Assembly: GCA_018715365.1 (NCBI GenBank)
Contig: DVLU01000073.1
Span: 1 to 64,000, forward strand
Length of the DNA: 64,000 nt
DNA from: Candidatus Ornithomonoglobus intestinigallinarum
GTDB lineage: Bacteria > Bacillota > Clostridia > UBA1381
Direction: 5' to 3'
Positions 27,548 through 37,488 of the stretch are shown one piece after another. Made by a program: the position numbers and the translations under genes. Each line of letters begins with the position of its first letter. Position 1 is the first letter of the stretch. The notes below the pieces were generated by a model, which did no database searches, was not told the DNA's origin, and saw only the letters and a list, made by a program, of their open reading frames with translations.

Positions 27548-29428
27548 TCAATGCGCCTTGTAATAGCTTGAGGGCAGCTCCTCGTCAACTATACATTCGC
27601 CGTTTTCGTATATATACCGCTTGGAGTAAACGTACGTGCCGCCGGAGCTGTACGATACGGAATGGTCAAGCTTAACCTCTCTTGCCGGCTCCCATGCCGT
27701 GCCTATAATATCAACGTATATCGACGAACCGTCCGTATACGAGCTTATCTTTATGGGGTAGTCGGTGTTGTTGCTGAACTGGAAATCAACGCCGTCGTCG
27801 GCAACGGTCGCATCCTGTCCGAGAGGCGCGTAGGATACCGTAAACATGTGGTTTGTACGCGACACTATATCAAGCCCCGCATAGAGCACCGAGCAGTACA
27901 GCGTTGTGCTCACCTGACACGTTCCGCCGCCTATGCCCTGAACGGTTTCGCCGTTCACGTATTCCGGCGCGGTGTAAAAGCCGTTGTATGTCGTGCGCTT
28001 GCCTACTCTGTCGTTAAACGAGAATATTCCGCCCGACGGGATAACGGCGCCGTTCATAAGCTCCGCCGCGCGTGAAACGTTGGCGCTTCTGTTTGCCGTT
28101 GAGCTGCCGTAATATGTTGAATACGATGCAAGAGTGTCGGAAAAAAGCTTGCTCTGAAGCTCATCGGCCGTAACCGCCGCATACGATGTTTCCCACGGCA
28201 CAATAACGGGCTCGGCGCCCTCCTTTACCGCGGCAAGCATCGGGGCAACCTGTTCCTTGTTTATATACCGTCCGTTCTGCTCCGGAACGACCGTTACCTC
28301 ATCGCCGTTTACCTCGTAATATGCGTCAACCGGGTCCTTGTAAACGGCAAGGTCATACTGTTCAACCGTTATATCGGCAGGCGGGGCGGTTTCGAGCGTT
28401 ACGGGTATATCGGTAAAACGCTCGTTTGCAAAGGCGTTCAAAACGTCCTCGCGCGCCTTTGTCACGTCGTTGTTAAAGCCTGTATGCCCCGGCCAGATCG
28501 TCGCTTCGTTGTTGTCGCGCACCTCAACGTAATGACCCACAAGCTCGCCGTGGACCTTAACGCCGAACTGCCAAAGCTGTTCGTCAAGCTTTGCCCGGTC
28601 GATATTTGCCACGGGCACAACCGTGTGACGCCCGAAAAGCAGCTTTATGCCCTTTAAGGTATCCGAAAACGAATTTCCCGATTTTGCGTAATTAAATGCC
28701 TTTTTCGCCGTTTCCTCGGGGCTTGCCGAAAGCCCGATGTCGGCGCCGTTTATTTCAAACGTTTCATCGCCGTTTTTAAGCGTGACCGTCTGGTCCTCAA
28801 AAAGGTATGTTCCGTTTATTGCGTTAAGCGCTTCATCGTACGTCATTCCGCCCACGTTAAGCGTTTCTATATAGACGTTCCCGGCTATAACGTCGGACGG
28901 CAGCGTTGCCGCAGATATTATGTACAGCACAACAAAAATACCCGCTGCCGCTGCCGCGGATATAATTGCCGGTTTGCGCGCTTTTTTGAAAAACGATGCG
29001 GCCGAACGCGCAAATGCCGTGTTTTTTTTCTTTTTGCCGTCTTTGCCGTCATCGTAAACAGGCGGCGCGGGCGCGTCGTCAAGATAGGGATTTACCTCGT
29101 CGTCCTCCGTGCCGAGCACGTCCTCGCGGGAGAACGTTACAGGCGGAAAATCATCGTCCAAACCGTCGGAAGCGCTATCTTCGCCGTTGCCGGGTAAATC
29201 GTTGTCTTCGTTCTGAGATATGCCTGCGGCAGCGGCTTTTATCGCAGCCGTGTCTATTTTCTGCGTATCGCCGCCGTTTTCGGGGCCGGCGGCATCCTGC
29301 GGAACGCTTTCAGCCGAAACGTTTTCCGCAACCTCCGATATAATTTCCTTTGCGTCTTTCCCGAAAATCGTCGGAGCGTCTGAGAATGTCATATTCGTGT
29401 CGGTGTTAGGGGTGTTTTGTTCTGCCAT
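27548..29428 (-). CDS. VanW family protein with peptidoglycan-binding-4 region, TM anchored
   Basis: SSTANRSANVSRAAELMNGAVIPSGGIFSFNDRVGKRTTYNGFYTAPEYVNGETVQGIGGGTCQVSTTLY. Confidence 0.9.
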   Translation of the reverse strand: MAEQNTPNTDTNMTFSDAPTIFGKDAKEIISEVAENVSAESVPQDAAGPENGGDTQKIDTAAIKAAAAGISQNEDNDLPGNGEDSASDGLDDDFPPVTFSREDVLGTEDDEVNPYLDDAPAPPVYDDGKDGKKKKNTAFARSAASFFKKARKPAIISAAAAAGIFVVLYIISAATLPSDVIAGNVYIETLNVGGMTYDEALNAINGTYLFEDQTVTLKNGDETFEINGADIGLSASPEETAKKAFNYAKSGNSFSDTLKGIKLLFGRHTVVPVANIDRAKLDEQLWQFGVKVHGELVGHYVEVRDNNEATIWPGHTGFNNDVTKAREDVLNAFANERFTDIPVTLETAPPADITVEQYDLAVYKDPVDAYYEVNGDEVTVVPEQNGRYINKEQVAPMLAAVKEGAEPVIVPWETSYAAVTADELQSKLFSDTLASYSTYYGSSTANRSANVSRAAELMNGAVIPSGGIFSFNDRVGKRTTYNGFYTAPEYVNGETVQGIGGGTCQVSTTLYCSVLYAGLDIVSRTNHMFTVSYAPLGQDATVADDGVDFQFSNNTDYPIKISSYTDGSSIYVDIIGTAWEPAREVKLDHSVSYSSGGTYVYSKRYIYENGECIVDEELPSSYYKAH

Positions 29429-29478
29429 AAAAACTCCTTTGTCTTTCACTTCATATGTTCTTCGTTTTAAGCGCTGCG

Positions 29479-29994
29479 TTAAAAGAAACGCAGGAATTCG
29501 TCAAGATAGAGAGAATATTCCTTTAAAAACGCGCGTATGCGGCGGTTTTTTGAAAGCAGCTTAAAGGTGCGCTCAACGTTTTTGACAAACGCCGGCGAAA
29601 AATCCTCAAGCATGAAGCCGCGCGCCAAACGGCATATGCCCTTTGCCCGCGGGTCGATTATAATCTCAAGCTCGCCGTCGCCGTTTATATACGGCGTAAG
29701 CGGAAATATCCTGCATGCGAGCGGACGCTCAAAGCGGTCGCAGCTGCCGCTGCAAAGAGCAAGCTTAACGGTGCGGCGCACGCCTTCAAATTCATACGTA
29801 AGGTCTGTCGGCTCGATTTTTATCCAGTCTGGCTCGAGCAGCCTGTAAACGGCTTCCTCCCCGGGGAATAAAAACATTCCGGAATCATCGCCCTTGCAGC
29901 ACGCGCTGCCGCACAAAAGTCCGCAGTCGGCCTTTATCGGTGTAACGTCGTCAAAGAGCTTGTAAAGCTGAAGATATACATACGCGCTTTTCAT
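29479..29994 (-). CDS. YkgJ-like cysteine cluster protein
   Basis: CGLLCGSACCKGDDSGMFLFPGE..CDRFERPLACRIFPL.. Confidence 0.6.
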   Translation of the reverse strand: MKSAYVYLQLYKLFDDVTPIKADCGLLCGSACCKGDDSGMFLFPGEEAVYRLLEPDWIKIEPTDLTYEFEGVRRTVKLALCSGSCDRFERPLACRIFPLTPYINGDGELEIIIDPRAKGICRLARGFMLEDFSPAFVKNVERTFKLLSKNRRIRAFLKEYSLYLDEFLRFF

Positions 29995-30154
29995 ACAGTA
30001 TATTCCTTCTCCCGTTTTTTAATCATATTGTTTATACTGATATTATAGCATATACAAAAGATCAAAACAATACTTTATTTTATATGTTTTTATGGTCTGC
30101 ATTTTGAGCGGTTTTATTAAAATAAACGAAGATGTTAAAAAAAATTTTAAACGC

Positions 30155-30183
30155 ATAACACAAATGTAAAAGGCGTGTAATAT
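30155..30183 (+). repeat. 29-bp direct repeat, left copy
   Basis: ATAACACAAATGTAAAAGGCGTGTAATAT identical to 30806-30834. Confidence 0.95.
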
Positions 30184-30198
30184 AAGCTTTTGCGCCGT

Positions 30199-30462
30199 TT
30201 ATCTGTCGCTGTAATGATAGCGGCAGGCGAGTATGTAAATATTGTTTTCGTCAAGCTTGTATATAAGCCTGTCCTTGTCGTTTATGCGCCTGCTCCAAAA
30301 TCCCGCAAAGTCTCCCACAAGCAGCTCCGGCTTTCCTATGCCGCTGTTGCCGTTCCGGGAAATGTCATCAAGCAGCGCATTTATTTTTTTGAGCGTCTTT
30401 TTGTCCTCGGTCTGCCAATAAACGTAGTCCTTCCAGCCGTTTTCGGTAAAAAGCTTATTCAT
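30199..30462 (-). CDS. yoeB: Txe/YoeB family toxin
   Basis: WKDYVYWQTEDKKTLKKINALLDDISRN..GIGKPELL..GFWSRRINDKDRLIYKL..CRYHYSD. Confidence 0.93.
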   Translation of the reverse strand: MNKLFTENGWKDYVYWQTEDKKTLKKINALLDDISRNGNSGIGKPELLVGDFAGFWSRRINDKDRLIYKLDENNIYILACRYHYSDR

Positions 30463-30721
30463 CTCCGTCCTCCGTTATAAGCTCATGCTTTACGGCGGCG
30501 CCGCTCTCAAGCTGCCTTTTAGATTCCGCAAGCCAGTCGTAATTTGCCCTGTCTTTTATTAAATATAAATTTTCCGTAAGATTATTATATGATTCTTCGG
30601 ACATCATAACTATGTTTTTGTTGTTTTTGCGCGTAACTATCATCGTTTCGTAATCATCTGTTATCCTGTCAAAATGCTTCTTCATGTTGTCGCGAAGATT
30701 TGTGTAATTTACAGCCAGCAT
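30455..30721 (-). CDS. yefM: YefM/Phd-type antitoxin
   Basis: MLAVNYTNLRDNMKKHFDRITDDYETMIVTRKNNKNIVMMSEESYNNLTENLYL; overlaps yoeB. Confidence 0.93.
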   Translation of the reverse strand: MLAVNYTNLRDNMKKHFDRITDDYETMIVTRKNNKNIVMMSEESYNNLTENLYLIKDRANYDWLAESKRQLESGAAVKHELITEDGDE

Positions 30722-30759
30722 AAAAATCCCTCCAAACAAGTACGGTTTTCTGTACTTGC

Positions 30760-30788
30760 ATTATAGCATATTATATGCGTTATGTCAA
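30760..30788 (-). promoter_or_regulatory. yefM-yoeB promoter: TTGACA (30783-30788) - 17 bp - TATAAT (30760-30765)
   Basis: Consensus on minus strand; inverted repeat CAAGTAC-ggttttct-GTACTTG (30737-30758) just downstream as likely operator. Confidence 0.7.
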
Positions 30789-30805
30789 CAGCATATTCGC
30801 CGGAT

Positions 30806-30834
30806 ATAACACAAATGTAAAAGGCGTGTAATAT
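30806..30834 (+). repeat. 29-bp direct repeat, right copy
   Basis: ATAACACAAATGTAAAAGGCGTGTAATAT identical to 30155-30183. Confidence 0.95.
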
Positions 30835-30841
30835 TTTATAT

Positions 30842-30870
30842 TTGACAAATCTTTGTTTTGGCGGTATAAT
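30842..30870 (+). promoter_or_regulatory. Promoter of topoisomerase operon: TTGACA - 17 bp - TATAAT
   Basis: Perfect consensus. Confidence 0.8.
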
Positions 30871-30954
30871 AATAAAATGTACCGGCACAGGCACAATATA
30901 TACGGGTACACGGGAGTTTTCCCGCAAAAAACGAACAAAATATCGGAGGTAACC

Positions 30955-32964
30955 ATGCCACGTAAAAAAGATTACGGCAACGACAGCATAACAAGCCTTA
31001 AGGGCGCGGACAGAGTCAGGAAGCGCCCGGCTGTAATATTCGGCTCGGACGGCCTTGAGGGCTGCGAGCACTCATTTTTTGAAATACTCTCAAATTCGAT
31101 AGACGAAGCAAGAGAGGGCTACGGCGATCTTATAGAGGTCACCGTCTTTAAAGACAATTCAATAGAGGTAAAGGACAACGGCAGAGGCGTACCGCTCGAT
31201 TACAACGAAAAGGAGGGCCGCTACAATTGGGAGCTTGTCTATTGCGAGCTCTATGCCGGCGGCAAATACAACAACAACAAGGGCGGTATGTATGAATACA
31301 GCCTCGGGCTTAACGGTCTCGGCGCATGCGCAACTCAGTACAGCAGCGAGTATATGGACGTTGAGGTAATACGCGACAAAACAAAATATACGCTCCATTT
31401 TGAAAAGGGCGAAAATATAGGCGGCTTAAAGAAGGAGCCGGTGCGCACAACAAAAACGGGCACAACGCAGCGCTGGAAGCCCGATACGGACGTTTTTACC
31501 GATATTTCGATACCGCATGAATTTTTTGAGGATATACTAAACAAGCAGGCAATGGTAAACGCCGGCCTTAAATTTATCCTGTACACCGAAACGGATACGG
31601 GAATGTCCATGCACGAATATTATTACGAAAACGGCATAGTCGATTACCTTAAGGAAACCGTCGGCGAGGAGGCGTTCACCGGGGTGGAGAGCTGGGAATG
31701 CGAGCGCGAGGGCCGCGACAGGGAGGATAAAGAGGATTACAGAATGAAAATGCAGGTTGCGTTCTGCTTTTCAAACAAGGTAAACCTTATAGAATATTAC
31801 CATAATTCAAGCTATCTCGAGCACGGCGGCTCACCCGACAAGGCCGTGAGAAACGCCTTTGTTTACGCAATAGACCACTATATAAAGCAAAACGGCAAAT
31901 ACAATAAAAACGAATCGAAAATAAACTTTACGGACGTTGCCGACTGCCTTGCTATAGTCATAAGCTCGTTCTCGACGCAGACAAGCTATGAAAACCAGAC
32001 GAAAAAGGCTATAAACAATAAGTTTATACAGGACGCCATGACGGAATTTCTGCGCCACCAGCTTGAGGTCTATATGATAGAAAACAAGGTGGACGCTGAA
32101 AAAATAGCAAATCAATGCCTTGTAAACAAGCGAAGCCGCGAAAATGCCGAAAAGGCGCGCGTTGATATAAAGAAAAAGCTTACGGGCTCGATGGACGTAA
32201 CAAACAGGGTTGCAAAGTTTGTCGACTGCCGCTCAAAGGACGTTGAAAAACGCGAGGTGTATATAGTCGAGGGAGATTCGGCGCTCGGGTCGTGCAAGCT
32301 TGCAAGGGACCCGTCCTTCCAGGCGATAATGCCCATACGCGGAAAAATATTAAATTGCTTGAAAGCCGACTACCCCAAGATATTCAAAAGCGACGTTATA
32401 GTCGATCTTATAAAGGTTCTCGGCTGCGGCGTGGAGATAAAGTCAAAGCACAACAAAAATCTCGACAGCTTCAGCCTCGACAATCTGCGCTGGAACAAGA
32501 TAATAATCTGCACCGACGCCGACGTTGACGGCTTCCAGATACGCACGCTCATTTTAACGATGATCTACCGCCTTGCTCCGACGCTTATAGAGGCGGGCAA
32601 GGTGTATATAGCGGAATCGCCGCTTTATGAAATAACGGTGACAAAAACAAAGCGTAAGGGCGAAAAGCTCTTTGCCTACAGCGACGGCGAAAAGGAGGCC
32701 ATACTTTCAAAGCTTGAATCGGAGGGCGTTGAAAGAGATGCGTGCGAGCTTCAGCGGTCAAAGGGTCTGGGCGAAAACCAGCCCGAGATGATGAGCCTTA
32801 CAACAATGCACCCGGCAACGCGCAGGCTCATACGCGTAACTCCGGAAAACGCCGAAAGGACGGCAGCGATGTTTGATATTCTTTTGGGCGACAACATAGA
32901 CAGCCGAAAGGAATATATAGCCGATAACGGCGGCAGATATATGGAGCTTCTCGATATATCGTGA
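30955..32964 (+). CDS. DNA topoisomerase IV/gyrase subunit B-like (type IIA, ATPase + Toprim)
   Basis: LEGCEHSFFEILSNSIDEAREG, VKDNGRGVPL, GLNGLGACATQYSS, YIVEGDSALGSCKLARD, CTDADVDGFQIRTL. Confidence 0.9.
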   Translation: MPRKKDYGNDSITSLKGADRVRKRPAVIFGSDGLEGCEHSFFEILSNSIDEAREGYGDLIEVTVFKDNSIEVKDNGRGVPLDYNEKEGRYNWELVYCELYAGGKYNNNKGGMYEYSLGLNGLGACATQYSSEYMDVEVIRDKTKYTLHFEKGENIGGLKKEPVRTTKTGTTQRWKPDTDVFTDISIPHEFFEDILNKQAMVNAGLKFILYTETDTGMSMHEYYYENGIVDYLKETVGEEAFTGVESWECEREGRDREDKEDYRMKMQVAFCFSNKVNLIEYYHNSSYLEHGGSPDKAVRNAFVYAIDHYIKQNGKYNKNESKINFTDVADCLAIVISSFSTQTSYENQTKKAINNKFIQDAMTEFLRHQLEVYMIENKVDAEKIANQCLVNKRSRENAEKARVDIKKKLTGSMDVTNRVAKFVDCRSKDVEKREVYIVEGDSALGSCKLARDPSFQAIMPIRGKILNCLKADYPKIFKSDVIVDLIKVLGCGVEIKSKHNKNLDSFSLDNLRWNKIIICTDADVDGFQIRTLILTMIYRLAPTLIEAGKVYIAESPLYEITVTKTKRKGEKLFAYSDGEKEAILSKLESEGVERDACELQRSKGLGENQPEMMSLTTMHPATRRLIRVTPENAERTAAMFDILLGDNIDSRKEYIADNGGRYMELLDIS

Positions 32965-33009
32965 TCAAAGCTTTTGTTTAATGCGGTTTAACGGAAAGGA
33001 AAAATTGTT

Positions 33010-35226
33010 TTGGCAAGAAGAAAAAAGAACGAAGAAGTAATTATTGAGGCGCCGATAGACGAGCAGCCCATAACGAGGACGCTTGAGGAAAATTATATGC
33101 CGTATGCGATGAGCGTTATAGTTTCGAGAGCGATACCGGAAATCGACGGCTTAAAGCCGGCGCACAGGAAGCTTTTGTACACCATGTATAAAATGGGGCT
33201 TTTGGGCGGCAAGCTCACAAAATCGGCAAACGTCGTGGGACAGACGATGAAGCTGAACCCGCACGGCGACGCGGCGATATACGAAACGCTTGTAAGGCTT
33301 ACGCGCGGCAACGAAGCGCTGCTTCATCCGCTTGTGGAGTCGAAGGGAAATTTCGGAAAGCAGTATTCGCGCGATATGGCTTATGCCGCGTCGCGTTATA
33401 CGGAGGTCCGCCTGGAGCCGATATGCCGCGAGCTTTTCGGGGACATAAACAAAAATACCGTTGAATTTGTGGATAACTACGACGGCGAGCTGAAGGAGCC
33501 GACGCTTCTGCCGGCGGCGTTTCCGAATATTCTCGTAAACCCGAACCAGGGCATAGCCGTCGGCATGGCGAGCAATATCTGTTCGTTTAATCTGCGCGAA
33601 ACGTGCGCGGCAACGATAGCGTATCTTAAAAACGCCAAAATCGATACGGCAGCCATAATGGAAATAATGCCCGCTCCCGATTTTTCGATGGGCGCCGAGC
33701 TTGTCTATAACAGCGATGAGATGGCAAAAATATACGAAACGGGACGCGGCAGCTTTAAATTAAGGGCAAAATACGCCTACGACAAGCAGAATAACTGCAT
33801 AGAAATAACGGAGATACCGTATACGACAACGTCGGAGGCGATAATTTCAAAAATAATGGAGCTTATAAAGGCAAATAAGCTGAAGGAAATTTCCGACGCA
33901 CGCGACGAAACCGGTCTTGACGGCTTCAAAATAACGATAGACTTAAAGCGCGGCACCGATCCCGACGCGCTTATGCTAAAGCTTTTCAAGCTTACCCCGC
34001 TTGAGGATTCGTTCAGCTGCAACTTTAATATACTGATAAACAACCGCCCGATGGTGCTCGGCGTAAAAGAGATAATAGAGCAGTGGGTGCTTTTCAGAAT
34101 GGGCTGCATAAAAAACAGCCTTCGCTACGATATAACAAAAAAAAGCGAGAAGCTGCATCTTTTGAACGGCCTTAAGAAAATCCTGCTCGATATCGATAAG
34201 GCGATAGCGATAATCCGCCATACGGAGCGCGAGCAGGACGTTGTTCCGAACCTGATGGAGGGCTTCGGCATAGACGAGCTCCAGGCGGAATATATAGCCG
34301 AAATAAAGCTCAGGAATCTTAATAAGGAATATATCCTTAACAGGACCTCGGAAACGGAAAAGCTTATCGAGGAGCTTGCCGAGCTTAACAGGATAATAGA
34401 AAGCGATAAGGAAATAAAAAAGCTTATTGCGGCGCAGCTTAAGGAAATATCAAAAAAATACGGCGCGGACAGAAAAACGCAGCTTGTGAGCGGCGAGTCG
34501 CTTGAGGAATACAAGGAGGAGGAGCATATAGACGATTATGCGCTTACAATATTCTTCACAAAGGAAAACTATATCAAAAAAGTAAGCGCCGCATCGCTCC
34601 GTTCAACAACCGCCGAGCAGAAGCTTAAAGAGGACGATTTTGTTGCGCAGGAGATAGAAACAACAAACAAATCGGAGCTGCTGTTCTTTTCCGACAAGTG
34701 CGCCGTTTACAAAATGAAAACGTATGACCTGCCCGACGGCAAGGTGAGCGCGATGGGCGAATATCTGCCGGGGCTTTTGGAGCTTGACGAAAACGAAAAA
34801 ATATTATATACTGTAGTTACGGCCGATTACGGCGGCATGATGCTTTTTGCGTTTGAGAACGGCAAAATGGCAAAGGTCGAGGTTAAAAATTACTTCACAA
34901 AAACTAACAGGAAAAAGCTTATAGGAGCATACAGCGATAAATCGCCGATATGCGGCATAAAATTCCTTGAGGAGGATAGGGATATTGCCGCATTCACGGA
35001 CAATAACAAGCTGCTTTGCGTAAATACCGAAAAAATACCGCTCAAGGCAACAAAGAGCACGCAGGGCGTACAGGTTATGACGCTTCGCAAAAAAGGCTCG
35101 AAGCTTGTTAAAATCATGTTTGCCGAGGATTGCGGCATAGATGACTTAAAGCATTACACCGCACGGAATATCCCGGCGGCGGGCAGCTTTTTAAAGCAGG
35201 AGGACAGCCAGCTGAGCCTTATATAA
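33010..35226 (+). CDS. DNA topoisomerase IV/gyrase subunit A-like (TTG start)
   Basis: YMPYAMSVIVSRAIPEIDGLKPAHRKLLYTMYKMG, SRYTEVRL catalytic Tyr. Confidence 0.9.
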   Translation: MARRKKNEEVIIEAPIDEQPITRTLEENYMPYAMSVIVSRAIPEIDGLKPAHRKLLYTMYKMGLLGGKLTKSANVVGQTMKLNPHGDAAIYETLVRLTRGNEALLHPLVESKGNFGKQYSRDMAYAASRYTEVRLEPICRELFGDINKNTVEFVDNYDGELKEPTLLPAAFPNILVNPNQGIAVGMASNICSFNLRETCAATIAYLKNAKIDTAAIMEIMPAPDFSMGAELVYNSDEMAKIYETGRGSFKLRAKYAYDKQNNCIEITEIPYTTTSEAIISKIMELIKANKLKEISDARDETGLDGFKITIDLKRGTDPDALMLKLFKLTPLEDSFSCNFNILINNRPMVLGVKEIIEQWVLFRMGCIKNSLRYDITKKSEKLHLLNGLKKILLDIDKAIAIIRHTEREQDVVPNLMEGFGIDELQAEYIAEIKLRNLNKEYILNRTSETEKLIEELAELNRIIESDKEIKKLIAAQLKEISKKYGADRKTQLVSGESLEEYKEEEHIDDYALTIFFTKENYIKKVSAASLRSTTAEQKLKEDDFVAQEIETTNKSELLFFSDKCAVYKMKTYDLPDGKVSAMGEYLPGLLELDENEKILYTVVTADYGGMMLFAFENGKMAKVEVKNYFTKTNRKKLIGAYSDKSPICGIKFLEEDRDIAAFTDNNKLLCVNTEKIPLKATKSTQGVQVMTLRKKGSKLVKIMFAEDCGIDDLKHYTARNIPAAGSFLKQEDSQLSLI

Positions 35227-35304
35227 CGGCTGATAAAACAGTAAAATGAGATAAAAAGAGCGGCCGGCGTGTTTGCGGCGGCTGCGGGAAAGGATAGATG
35301 ACAA

Positions 35305-36669
35305 ATGTTGACACCCGAGGAAAAGGAAAAGCTCAAGGAGCGCTTTCAGCATAAGGCCGAGGGGCTTTACGTCCCGTTTCCGCGCGAAACGTTCAAGCAG
35401 TACGGCGTAAAGCGCGGACTGAGAAACGACGACGGCACGGGCGTTATTGCCGGGCTTACGTCAATAGGCGCCGTTATAGGCTACTATATAGACGACGGCG
35501 AAAAGATACCCACGGAGGGGCACTTAAGATACAGGGGCTATGACATAATGGACCTTGTCCACCATGCAGAGGAGGAAAAGCGCTTCGGCTTTGAGGAGGT
35601 AGTGTATCTGCTGCTTTTCGGCAGCCTGCCCGATAAAGAAACGCTTGCCGATTTTACGCGCCTTATAGGCAATCTCAGAAAGCTCCCCAAGGGCTTTGCG
35701 GAGGACATGATATTAAAAGCGCCGAGCAAGGACATAATGAATAAAATGGCAAGAAGCGTGCTTGCATCGTATTCATATGATGAAAACCCCGATGAAATAA
35801 GCGCCGGAAATATCCTGCGCCAGTCGATAGAGCTTATCGCAAGGCTGCCGGTTATGGCGGCATACGGCTATCAGGCAAAGAGCCATTACCATGACGGCAA
35901 CAGCCTGTATCTCCATTCGCCGCAGCTCGGCATTTCAACGGCTGAAAACTTTTTATATATGATGCGCAAGGATAATCAATATACGCGAGAGGAAGCCGAA
36001 ATGCTTGACGTGCTGCTTATGATACACGCCGAGCACGGCGGCGGCAACAACTCAACGTTTACAACAAGAGTCGTTTCGTCGTCCGGCACGGATACGTACA
36101 GCGCAATAGCGGCCGCCATAGGTTCGCTCAAGGGACCGAAGCACGGCGGCGCAAACGCCAAGGTCATGGGCATGATGTCCGAAATAGAGGAAAACGTAAA
36201 GCACTGGGAGAGCGACGGCGAGGTTAAGGATTATCTTGCAAAGATAATGCGCAAGGAGGCGTTCGACAGGGAAGGCCTTATATACGGCATGGGTCATGCT
36301 ATTTATACATACAGCGACCCGAGGTGCATACTGCTTAAGGAGCGCGCCGAAAAGCTCGTTAAGCAGAAGCCGGAATTCGAACGCGAATTTAATTTGTATA
36401 AGGCGGTTGAGCGCTTAACTCCGGAGGTGTTCGCCGAGGTTAAGAAGAACAATAAGGTTATGTGCGCAAACGTCGATATGTATTCGGGATTTGTATATAA
36501 AATGCTCGGCATATCGTCGGATATGTTCACACCGCTGTTTGCGATGTCGAGATGCGTCGGCTGGTGCGCGCACAGGCTTGAGGAAACGCTCGGCTGCTCG
36601 CGCATTATCCGCCCCGCATATAAATCGCTTATAAAGTCGAGAGCGTACAAAACACTCGAGGAAAGATAA
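35305..36669 (+). CDS. Citrate synthase
   Basis: EGHLRYRGYDIMDL, HAEHGGGNNSTFTTRVVSSSGTDTYSAIAAAIGSLKGPKHGGAN, MGHAIYTYSDPR. Confidence 0.93.
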   Translation: MLTPEEKEKLKERFQHKAEGLYVPFPRETFKQYGVKRGLRNDDGTGVIAGLTSIGAVIGYYIDDGEKIPTEGHLRYRGYDIMDLVHHAEEEKRFGFEEVVYLLLFGSLPDKETLADFTRLIGNLRKLPKGFAEDMILKAPSKDIMNKMARSVLASYSYDENPDEISAGNILRQSIELIARLPVMAAYGYQAKSHYHDGNSLYLHSPQLGISTAENFLYMMRKDNQYTREEAEMLDVLLMIHAEHGGGNNSTFTTRVVSSSGTDTYSAIAAAIGSLKGPKHGGANAKVMGMMSEIEENVKHWESDGEVKDYLAKIMRKEAFDREGLIYGMGHAIYTYSDPRCILLKERAEKLVKQKPEFEREFNLYKAVERLTPEVFAEVKKNNKVMCANVDMYSGFVYKMLGISSDMFTPLFAMSRCVGWCAHRLEETLGCSRIIRPAYKSLIKSRAYKTLEER

Positions 36670-36738
36670 TTTTTACGGTGTTCCGAAGGGGCGCCGCACG
36701 TAAAAAAGAAAAAAACATATCCATATGAGGTTACGGAA

Positions 36739-37485
36739 ATGAATAACAAAGTAAATATTTTGGGCGTTAAAATCGACATGGTAAACATCGATGAGGCGGC
36801 GGACAAAATAATGGGCTTTTTCAATGAGCCGCGCCTTCATGCCGTTTTCACGCCCAATTCCGAAATAGTAATGGAGGCGTATAAGGACGAAGGCTTCTGC
36901 GCCGTATTAAATTCCGCCGACCTGCTTACGGCAGACGGCATAGGCGTCGTTTACGCATCGCGTATATTAAAAAAGCCGATAAGCGAACGCGCCGCGGGCT
37001 ACGATATAGCGCGCAGGGTGCTTGAAAAGCTTAATTACACAAACCATAAGCTTTTCCTTTTCGGCGGGAAGCCCGGCGTTGCCGAAGAAGCGGCCGAAAA
37101 CCTTAAAAAGGAATATAAGGAGCTTAATATAGCCGGTATGCGGAACGGTTATTTTAAGCCCGAGGACGAGCCCGGGATCGTAAAAGAAATAAACGATTCG
37201 GGAGCCGATATAATATTCGTTTGCCTCGGCGCCCCGAAGCAGGAGAAATGGATAAACGCGCATAAGGATGAGCTTAACGCGCGTGTTGCGATGGGAATAG
37301 GCGGAAGCCTTGACGTATTTGCCGGCAGAGCGGAGCGCGCGCCCGAATTTTGGTGCAAGCTCGGTCTTGAATGGTTCTACCGCCTTGTTAAGGAACCGTG
37401 GCGCGCCGGCAGAATGATGAGCCTTCCGAAGTTTGCGGCGACCGTTATGGCAAAGGGCAAAAAATACAAGCAGGACGGAGAATAA
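36739..37485 (+). CDS. WecG/TagA/CpsF family glycosyltransferase
   Basis: FTPNSEIVMEA, ADGIGVVYASRIL, FVCLGAPKQEKWI, MGIGGSLDVFAGRAERAPEFWCKLGLEWFYRLVKEPWR. Confidence 0.93.
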   Translation: MNNKVNILGVKIDMVNIDEAADKIMGFFNEPRLHAVFTPNSEIVMEAYKDEGFCAVLNSADLLTADGIGVVYASRILKKPISERAAGYDIARRVLEKLNYTNHKLFLFGGKPGVAEEAAENLKKEYKELNIAGMRNGYFKPEDEPGIVKEINDSGADIIFVCLGAPKQEKWINAHKDELNARVAMGIGGSLDVFAGRAERAPEFWCKLGLEWFYRLVKEPWRAGRMMSLPKFAATVMAKGKKYKQDGE

Positions 37486-37488
37486 AAA

